From the NCBI RefSeq assembly GCF_000003855.2, contig NW_003101681.1, positions 4,569,359 through 4,633,358 of the forward strand: a stretch of 64,000 nt of DNA, given 5' to 3'. This DNA comes from Blastomyces gilchristii SLH14081. Its lineage: Eukaryota; Ascomycota; Eurotiomycetes; Onygenales; Ajellomycetaceae. The notes beneath the pieces are model-generated. The model was not told the DNA's origin. It saw only the letters and a program-made list of their open reading frames with translations, and did not search any database. Shown here in pieces: positions 56,948 to 64,000 of this stretch; position 1 is the stretch's first letter, and each line of letters opens with the position of its first letter. A program made the translations under genes and the position numbers.

Positions 56948-58225
56948 AAGAGGCGCGCCTGAGCGAAACAATTCTGGGGGCTGAATCTGTGCATTTGTGC
57001 ATTTGTGCATTTGTTCTAGATGCTCGGGAACATGCTTGGGAAAAGAATGGGCTCTTTTTTCTTTCCCTTCTCACTTGTTTGTCGAACCATCCTGGGTTTT
57101 CTGACATGGGCTATGGACATTGCGAATGGTTGCTAACAGATAACGCAAAGGTAAACAACCATCCTATCCTATCCATGGGTAGTCATGGATGGTTATGGAA
57201 CAGGGTCATGGTATTTTGCTGTTTTGTAATTTTTTTTTATCAATCTCCCCTTCCCACCTGCCCAAATTAACTTGCATTACGACAATTTGCTATTATTGCC
57301 AGTGGATGGATGATAGTTATAAACTATTTACCATAGTATATATATTCTCTGAGTGAGAAGTCACTAAATCTTAGAGAAGTTCTATTACTAGCTAGCTGAG
57401 TCATCATCCTAGAGATCAGTGATAATCTCTACTTGAACCTTAGCATCTTTGTTACTGTCTCATCCACTTGTAGGCCTAGAGCTCATTGATCAAGTAGTTG
57501 ATCAAGCCCACCCGAACAGCTGCCCTTATATAATCATCCCTCAACATGCCAATTCCGAGGTCTTACCGCCCCGGCGCCGCCATGTTACATTGACTGAATG
57601 AGTTTGTTGAGTGGTGAATCATGTTAGAAAAAAGAATAAAACGCCGAAAATAAGCGCAACTTCATTCTATGTTTCTCATACACCAACCATCCCATGCCGT
57701 CCAAAAAAAAGAATAATAATAATAAACAAACAACTCCCCCGGCCCTCCCCCCTCCCCCCCCCCCTCCCCTCTCCCCCTCTCCCCCTTTTTTTTTTCGAAG
57801 GAAACAGGAGAGCAAAGTGAGATAATCAAAGGATCAGGTAAGACATAGATGCGTATATGTAGAAGACACCGGCCCTATTGGTAGTTGCGCCGGTAAAATG
57901 ATGAAAAACGTCAAGGCTCGCAAAAAGGGGAGAACAAGGGCAGGAAAAGGGAAATGGATATCGTTGCAGGTAAAAGAAATGACTTTGAAAACATGCAGTG
58001 AGAAAAGGGAAAAACAAAAATCAGGCTGATTGGGGGGATTGGGGAAGATATCAAAGGTAGATAGGCCCCTACGTGAAGCAGACCTATCCCCGCCCACCTT
58101 TGTATCTACATGGTGTAGTAATAGTAGGCACATTGATACAGAGTACCATAATTGTATTTCGGACGGGGGCTCGATTTTTTTGAAGAATGGATGGAGCCTG
58201 AAAAGTGTTATATATCAGAAAGAAG
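56948..58225. other. Intergenic, possible solo LTR and low-complexity DNA
   Basis: No gene supported. On the minus strand, sequence from about 57586 down to about 57300 begins TGTAACATGGCGGCGCCGG, has a TATATAAGGGC box and resembles an LTR, but I could not find a matching TSD or partner. A C/CT-rich tract lies at about 57735-57793. The stretch 57826-58220 is the 3' flank of the dynamin gene. Confidence 0.4.
57300..57586 (-). repeat. Possible solo LTR
   Basis: On the minus strand it starts TGTAACATGG and has a TATA-like TTATATAAGGG about 65 bases in, then AT-rich sequence. The 3' boundary is uncertain (a CA near 57300), and no direct repeat of the left flank is visible. Low confidence. Confidence 0.25.
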
Positions 58226-60751
58226 TTAAGAGATTGACATACTATAAATGAAAAAGTTAAGTGTGTCCGGCGAAAAGGTTCTCTTACTCGTATCAGGTTT
58301 CCGTTCGGAGTCCGGGGTTGAGGTGGTGGTCCTCGATTTATTATCTTCTATGATCGAGCTGGCGGGTTTGTTTTTGAGGATTCGTTTTCGGAAGCCGGAT
58401 CTAAGCAACGATCCCTTCCTGCTACCTCCAGAACTAGACTCAGTCCTTGTGGGGCTTTTGGGCCTTGTTGAAATGGTGTCGATCAAGGAGGGGGACATGA
58501 GGGAAGGGGATGTTGCTTCAGTCTGAGAGAGCTCAGAAACGCTCCGACTGGATTCACTGGAAGACCGACTTAGTGCAATAGATTCATCCGCTCTAGAGTT
58601 CTCTTCATTTTTTGACGAGCTGATCGTTTTTGGAGGGCTGATATCAGGTGTCGGTGATTGTTCAGGCGATGGCTCAGGCGTGTCTGCCGTGATGTAGTCA
58701 TTTAAGTCATTTTTAACTGGTTCACGATAATTCTGCGCAGCAGACTGGATCCCCGCCATTTCGCAACGTCTGCATGAGTCCACCGCGAGTTCTAGCACTT
58801 TAACCTTGTCGGCGAGTTGCATTCGTGCGATCCTGGTGTCGTCGGAATCAGCTGCGATACGTTCGATTTGTTCAGTTGACAATTGTGCCATCATAGACGG
58901 AGAAATAAGATTCTCCAAGTTTGCCACAAGGCAATTTTCCACTGCAAGAAAAGCAACATTGTCAATGAATACTGGTAATGTGGCGGCATAATAAGTTTCC
59001 ATGCAATCGAGAATTTCAGAATAAACATTGAATTCAGTGCCGTCATCCATGTTATCATCCATGCCGTTTGGACCACTTAGGGCACGAAGTCGATGGATTT
59101 TCGTAGTTAATTTTCGATTCAAGGTTGAAGGAACAATTTGTTTAAAGGGCGTTGCTAGCTCGTCTATTTTGCCGTTAAGTGCCTGCAACTTGTTGCTCAT
59201 CTCCTGGTCTAGTATTTTCCTGAGTATGGCTTCGCCAACTGTAGCACCCGCAATGTGATGGAGGAGATCGTCCAAAAATCGCTTTACCTTCTTCCAAAGC
59301 TCGTATACATGAGATTTTGCCATCGGTGTCCATTTGAGCGAATAGCGAATAAATAGCTCGCATATGACCTGAGAATTAACCAATCCTTTTGATTCACGGC
59401 CTCCGTTTTGCTTGAACAGTTCAGCAAGTCCTCGAATAAAAGATGATCGTGGAACTGGTTGAGGGCTATCGGGTAAGGCTTGTTCTGGCATTTGTGGTGG
59501 GCCATCCGAAGACGTATCATCGTACAGGTTATAACTATGGCCACGCTCCTCCATATCCGTAGCAAAGTCTTCAGCCCAGTTTCGGATTACAGATCTCAAT
59601 CGCCGCATCGACGTTTGTGGGTGATAACGGAAATAGGAATCATGATATTCGCCAGCCGTGGCTGATCGTGCGAGGGCTTGATATCGTTCAGCAATAGTTG
59701 TTAGATACAATCGGTGAGACGCACCCGACTTTCGATCCGGTCCGAGCTTTTGCAGTAGCACGCGGCTCGTTTCAAGGTCCTGTTGAAGTTCGGTAGACAG
59801 GTTGGACAGCTGCGACTCGATTTGGCCAAGTAGAATTTTGCTTAGTCGACTTCGAAGCGACTGAATGCCGACGGAATTTGGAGAAAGGGCCTTCCAAGGC
59901 CTTGTGGTAGTGAAAAACAAATTTTCCATGTCATCACGTTGGAAATGGCGATTTCGCCTCTCGTTAGAATCGTTATTCACTAGAACGTGCCATCCTAAGC
60001 GCAGGGGCGTATCTTGGTTTTTAGCACGTGCAAAGTAGTTTTCCTCGGTAGAAGAGCCGGGTTCTAGGTGATCAGGTTTCGTTATGATTGCCATTGTGCG
60101 AGGGCTGCAGGATTTCGTCATCCGTAACACAATTTGTTGAGATATATTACGCTCAGCGGATACAACGGCTAGCAGGATGCTCCGAGGGTTCCTCATGTAA
60201 GACTCAGTTAGGCTTTGGATGATAGTAACATCCTCCATTCGTTGATGGTGCCCTGGTCGATTGATAAGGCCGGGCAGGTCAACTACTGTCAGGTCTGGTA
60301 GTGTAGGGCCTGAAGCCTCCAGCTGTAGGACATCCAGTGAGTATCTTCCATCGGAAATCAAGCCCATGATCAGCCTAGCCTCTGAATATAGTTTGGGAAT
60401 ATCCTGGAGCCAGTTATGTGACCTCGAAAATATTCCTAGTTTGTGCCGATGATCCGGGGAGGCATCCGGGCCTGGTCGGATTTTCACTGAAACTGAGGCT
60501 TCATCGGACCTCCGCAGGATAACTTCCGTTGCGAACCTGGTGCAGGGTTCAGTGCTCGTTGGCAATGGGATACCCGTTATGGCGTGGAATACTGAACTCT
60601 TCCCACTATTTTGGTCACCGCAAACCACCAGCTGGGGCAGAGCCAGCTGGCGGCGAAATCCCAAATCGCGAAGTTCATCTAGCCGGGCAAGCAAATCCGC
60701 TTGGCCTTTGGATTCAAGTCGATGGATAGGCAGAGGGCTGAAAGGATCCAT
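58226..60751 (-). CDS. Dynamin-family large GTPase, Mx-like
   Basis: Intronless, 841 aa. G1 is GDQNSGKSS (45-53), the switch-I Thr is in EPCTR (about 71), G3 is DLPG (158-161) and G4 TKPD (224-227), so GTP binding and hydrolysis should be intact. The middle/stalk region follows (residues 300-560), and a GED-like segment lies at about 600-670 (YYAATLPVFIDNVAFLAVEN, then LSTEQIERIAADSD). There is no PH domain, and the C-terminal 130 residues are Ser/Thr/Pro-rich and probably disordered. Length and layout fit the expanded fungal Mx-like dynamins, not Vps1 or Dnm1. Cellular role is unknown; membrane remodelling is inferred from the family. Confidence 0.92.
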   Translation of the reverse strand: MDPFSPLPIHRLESKGQADLLARLDELRDLGFRRQLALPQLVVCGDQNSGKSSVFHAITGIPLPTSTEPCTRFATEVILRRSDEASVSVKIRPGPDASPDHRHKLGIFSRSHNWLQDIPKLYSEARLIMGLISDGRYSLDVLQLEASGPTLPDLTVVDLPGLINRPGHHQRMEDVTIIQSLTESYMRNPRSILLAVVSAERNISQQIVLRMTKSCSPRTMAIITKPDHLEPGSSTEENYFARAKNQDTPLRLGWHVLVNNDSNERRNRHFQRDDMENLFFTTTRPWKALSPNSVGIQSLRSRLSKILLGQIESQLSNLSTELQQDLETSRVLLQKLGPDRKSGASHRLYLTTIAERYQALARSATAGEYHDSYFRYHPQTSMRRLRSVIRNWAEDFATDMEERGHSYNLYDDTSSDGPPQMPEQALPDSPQPVPRSSFIRGLAELFKQNGGRESKGLVNSQVICELFIRYSLKWTPMAKSHVYELWKKVKRFLDDLLHHIAGATVGEAILRKILDQEMSNKLQALNGKIDELATPFKQIVPSTLNRKLTTKIHRLRALSGPNGMDDNMDDGTEFNVYSEILDCMETYYAATLPVFIDNVAFLAVENCLVANLENLISPSMMAQLSTEQIERIAADSDDTRIARMQLADKVKVLELAVDSCRRCEMAGIQSAAQNYREPVKNDLNDYITADTPEPSPEQSPTPDISPPKTISSSKNEENSRADESIALSRSSSESSRSVSELSQTEATSPSLMSPSLIDTISTRPKSPTRTESSSGGSRKGSLLRSGFRKRILKNKPASSIIEDNKSRTTTSTPDSERKPDTSKRTFSPDTLNFFIYSMSIS

Positions 60752-61899
60752 AATTCAGTTGTGGCCCGTTGGGCTACTTATAGAGAGTCAACAAAGCACA
60801 GGCCATAGGGGATGATGAACAAAACACGAGCGCAGAAAAGAACAATGATATTGGTTCAAGAGGACTATAAAATCAGATGATGGGTTGGACACAGCTATTA
60901 TTATAACAGGCCCAGCATTTGAGAGAAGCGAGGATAAGGGAGGACAGGGATGCTCCACTCCAAGCAGAAGCCGAAGGACGCTAAAAGCACCATCCAACAG
61001 CTGAGGCCTGTCTGAGGTTTCCTCCAAGTACTCCATTGCCAAGGCCTAAAATCTTACCGAACGGCGGCACACGGCGGACGAGGGGGGAAATCGTGGAAAC
61101 TATTAGAAAAGTGCATTTGCGATCCTTGAGGATCGGCAAGGATCATTCGACCCAATTGCGAGGATAACAAGTCTGGCAGCCATGGGTAACCAGGGTGCCA
61201 TGAGCCCAAGTTCGTGGGGGGGGACGACGTCTGACATTCCAGAAATATTCGAGAGCAAGGGAAAAATACCACCCCTCTCCACTCTCACGATAGACCCGGC
61301 TGGGTTGCCTTCGCGCGGGGGGAGGGTTTGGTGCGCTCACTTTCCAGGATGCAGTGGCAGGGATAAAACAGACTTGTGGCGCAACCAGTCCATTTCGCTT
61401 GGAGACTTAGATGGAGTCATCGAATAATTGCCGCATGGCTCATGCCGACATCAACGCGAGCGGAGTCCAGGTTTTCTTGGCTTTAGGGAATTCTGCTGCA
61501 GATGGCTGGCGTGGAGAAAACGTAGTCTAATATTTCCTAATCGGGACAAATGTTGCTCTTGATAGAGTCATGTGACTTGGATCGCACATTTTTTGCACTG
61601 CTTGGTCAAGATGACTAATCTGAAGAGCTCGCCTGAAGCGACTTGACCAATGAAAAGTCAGAGAACGGTTGGTGGGGCAACTTTCTCGGGAAAACTCTTC
61701 TCCCGCGCTCAACGACCTCACTCATCGTCCCCAACAGCAATGTTAGCTAACGGACCCGGAACAAGCCAACCTGGGCTACTCCGTACGCAGCATCGTCAGG
61801 CAACGTTTTATTCTTGGCAGATAATCTGAGGATTATTCGATTTTTCATACGGATACGGAGTACTTCCATCCTATTTCTTGCAGATTCGTGGACGTGATC
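60752..61899. promoter_or_regulatory. Divergent intergenic region, dynamin and unknown gene
   Basis: 1148 bases between divergent start codons. A TTTCTTGCAG just upstream of 61884 looks like a splice acceptor and may end an intron in the 5' UTR of the plus-strand gene. Frames at 61103-61427 on both strands overlap each other and have no support. Confidence 0.45.
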
Positions 61900-63378
61900 A
61901 TGGCGGATTCTGCTGACCGCAATCACTCCCATTCTTCCAACCCTTCCAAAGGCCACCACCAACCCGATGAAGAAAACACCTTTATCGCACTTCGCCGCTA
62001 TGCTGATGAGCATTTCTCTGCATTACTACAATCGTTGATAGGACTTCCTTCCGCATTTTCCCCTCCCTCACCAAGGGATTGGATGTACATCCAGGGAGGC
62101 GATCCCGCAGTCAGATTCCATCACCATAGGCTCCGCGCAACAGAAACTGGGGCTGGTACTCAAGACTCCCAGTCGAGCGGCTCACGACACAGCTCTGAAA
62201 AGTGCACCTGTGGGCGTGATGGTGGTACGACTACCTACACTGATGGGAATGACCCATCTGATGTACCGTGGTTAGAAAGTCGACGACATTTTGAGCATCA
62301 ATTTCCGTCGTCTATATTTGATTCGCCGCTAGAGAACCTGTGGCCTCTTGACCCGTTGCACTTCTTCTCAATTCTACCCCGTTCCAGCTTTCCATTTTCC
62401 TTCGATTTCCTATCCTCCTCGACCTTCCAGGGTTGGCCCATCTCGTACCTTCTCTTTTCTCCGTACTCCCCACTCCACCTCGAACGCCAGAAAAATATGC
62501 GGCACAAGCCATACGAGAAACCCCTCTCTTCGCTATTCTCCGCATTAATACCTTCTCATGAGGCTCACGAGTCTGACACCCCGCGTTGGCGAGAAGCTTT
62601 CGAAGACCTATTGCGCATAGAAAATGGCAAAGATATGTTAAATAGTGACTTGGGGGCGGTCGTCAGAAAAGAAAAGCCAAAAGATTGGATATCCGGTATG
62701 ATCGGCAGAGGTAGCCTTGGTCCCCATTGGACTCATGTCCAGAAGGGTCCAAACGATTATTTCAACTACAGATACAGCCAGCCCACCGATGGAGCAGGAA
62801 AAGGGAAGATGTCTCGGCCTGGGTCCTCCCACGAATATGATGATCGGGAACACTCTATGCAGGGCGACAAGTGGCTCACGGAACTCGATCTGTACGAGAA
62901 ATTTCTGGACCGCGTGAATGAACCATCAGACGAGGAGGATATTCCCTTAGTAAGCCCACTGATGGGAATGATAATTGAAGACCGACTCAGAAGACGGGAA
63001 CGGCTATTGGAAGGACAAAGGCGATGGCAGCATACAGTCGAGAATAAAGACTTCGACTTCCAACGTGATGGCTCGGACGTAAATTCCAACGATACAGCCT
63101 CCATTCAAGCCTCACAGCCTTCTCCACCGTCTCCATACATTACTTCCACCATCACCACCACCGAGCGAAGGACTCTGCCGGACGGCTCGGTGCAGACTAC
63201 CATTACTCGAAAGAAGCGGTTCTCTGATGGAAAAGAAGAAAGCAATGAAACCGTTCAGGTGGAAAACGCCAACCATCCACCATCAGGAAGTGAGACCAGC
63301 CAGGCACAGCTGCAGAGCGCCGAGCAGACTAACGATCGTGGCTCCCAGAGGAAGGGTGGCTGGTTCTGGAAAGATTAA
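61900..63378 (+). CDS. Conserved-looking fungal protein, unknown function
   Basis: A 492-aa intronless frame. The true start is the ATG at 61900 (MADSADRNHSHSSNPSKG); earlier in-frame codons 61888-61899 begin with GTG. The N-terminus has a helical FIALRRYADEHFSALLQSLI and then Pro/Ser-rich sequence. The centre is hydrophobic and aromatic (SSFPFSFDFLSSSTFQGW) and then charged (EDIPLVSPLMGMIIEDRLRR). A segment near the C-terminus (TTTERRTLPDGSVQTTIT, RKKRFSDGKEE) is beta-like with regular charge, and the protein ends GGWFWKD. I do not recognise a domain. Composition, length and codon use support a real gene. Location and role are unknown. Confidence 0.78.
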   Translation: MADSADRNHSHSSNPSKGHHQPDEENTFIALRRYADEHFSALLQSLIGLPSAFSPPSPRDWMYIQGGDPAVRFHHHRLRATETGAGTQDSQSSGSRHSSEKCTCGRDGGTTTYTDGNDPSDVPWLESRRHFEHQFPSSIFDSPLENLWPLDPLHFFSILPRSSFPFSFDFLSSSTFQGWPISYLLFSPYSPLHLERQKNMRHKPYEKPLSSLFSALIPSHEAHESDTPRWREAFEDLLRIENGKDMLNSDLGAVVRKEKPKDWISGMIGRGSLGPHWTHVQKGPNDYFNYRYSQPTDGAGKGKMSRPGSSHEYDDREHSMQGDKWLTELDLYEKFLDRVNEPSDEEDIPLVSPLMGMIIEDRLRRRERLLEGQRRWQHTVENKDFDFQRDGSDVNSNDTASIQASQPSPPSPYITSTITTTERRTLPDGSVQTTITRKKRFSDGKEESNETVQVENANHPPSGSETSQAQLQSAEQTNDRGSQRKGGWFWKD

Positions 63379-63877
63379 ACCATCTCCACTTTTCTCCACC
63401 TCTTTGCTTACTCGAGTTCTCGGGATTCGACCCCACGCCCACCTGCATGCAGTTATCACATTATTGCTCTCCCGTCTCCCTCTCCATTCTTTTTCTTTTT
63501 GACTCTTAGCGTTAATCAATGTCGGGCGTTTGCACTCATTTTAAGGCTGGAACTTAATATTATTCACGACGTATTTTGGGTTTCCTTTGTTATTCACTGT
63601 TGCAATTTCTCTTACTCTGTATTTTATGACAATCTAATCTGACACCCTGGTATGAATTTTCGTGAAGAAATAAGGATCAAACAAAACACAATGTGAGATA
63701 TATACTGCGTACATCTGAATAAATTCAAAACATATTGTGACACTATGAAGTAAATTAAGACAGAAGGCAGTTATCTCTCCTTCCCGTTTGTATTTGTTAC
63801 CCCTTTCCCCACCCTCTGCATTTGATCAAGCTTAGTGAGAAGCCATACGAACATACGACGCCATCGTGTCAGGCCCC
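63379..63877. other. Intergenic between convergent genes
   Basis: 3' flank of the unknown plus-strand gene and probable 3' UTR of a minus-strand gene at the right edge. No other feature seen; the minus-strand frame 63283-63519 is a shadow. Confidence 0.5.
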
Positions 63878-63960
63878 TTAGGCAGAACTTTGCAAAACTT
63901 GGTAGTTTAAACGTTCATGAGGCGTCTCCTGCTGCGCCCTCTGCAGCTTATCAGGCGCTA
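63878..63960 (-). CDS. Possible last exon of a gene leaving the window
   Basis: On the minus strand, a TTATTCTAG acceptor (63961-63969) leads into a frame reading APDKLQRAQQETPHERLNYQ and ending VLQSSA with stop TAA at 63878-63880. The hydrophilic helical composition is protein-like, but only 27 codons are visible, so the gene cannot be named. Confidence 0.33.
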
Positions 63961-64000
63961 CTAGAATAAAAATATCCAGTAGCCCTGGATTCCACGGACA

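Overview
The window is nuclear DNA of a filamentous ascomycete. Short introns with GTRNGT-type donors, CTRAY branch points, a p24 cargo receptor, an XPB helicase, a HeLo-type pseudokinase and a questin-oxidase-like enzyme all fit Pezizomycotina, most likely Eurotiomycetes. The CpG-poor repeat island recalls Onygenales such as Coccidioides, but I cannot fix the genus from sequence alone.

Left arm (1-16974): a p24-family ER-Golgi cargo receptor (910-1935), a small possible gene (3939-4232), a head-to-head pair made of a HeLo-domain pseudokinase (5298-7241, minus) and a kinase-ankyrin protein (7805-12008, plus), a DJ-1/PfpI protein with an in-frame stop near its C-terminus (13049-13753, minus), and a CID/SR/RGG RNA-processing protein (14876-16794, minus) whose first exon I recovered.

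Centre (16975-45477): one 28.5 kb, very AT-rich nest of transposable elements that sits about 180 bp upstream of the CID gene start codon. The outermost element is a Ty1/copia retrotransposon (118 bp LTRs, TSD GTTCT, half-tRNA-iMet primer site). It is interrupted by two inverted 506 bp hAT-type MITEs (8 bp TSDs), by a Ty3/gypsy chromovirus (20507-34568, TSD ATCTT) that itself holds a second gypsy element (21450-29678, TSD GATA), and by a sister of that gypsy element (34887-43097, TSD GATT). Removing the insertions with one copy of each TSD leaves a 5193 bp copia element. Its landmark domains all fall in one frame from a start codon at 17329 to a stop at 45258 (1539 codons). All elements are dead through dense GC-to-AT transitions. 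The residual sequence has almost no CG, CC or GG but keeps CA and TG, unlike Neurospora RIP. Mutation spares the outer part of each LTR. Both inner gypsy copies also carry a spliced antisense gene for a cysteine-rich protein between pol and the 3' LTR.

Right arm (45478-64000): a 3.7 kb stretch poor in genes, holding one copy of a 78 bp dispersed repeat and a possible small mitochondrial protein gene; a four-exon micro-exon gene (49202-49886, minus) divergent from XPB/SSL2 (50363-53015, plus); a five-exon questin-oxidase-like gene (54376-56947) whose last intron has gained a poly(A) tract and the second 78 bp repeat; an intronless Mx-like dynamin (58226-60751, minus); an unrecognised conserved-looking protein (61900-63378, plus); and possibly the last exon of a minus-strand gene that runs off the right edge.

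The single-copy genes are independent eukaryotic transcription units and not an operon. The head-to-head HeLo-pseudokinase and kinase-ankyrin genes, and more loosely the dynamin, belong to families linked with fungal self/non-self recognition and stress signalling.
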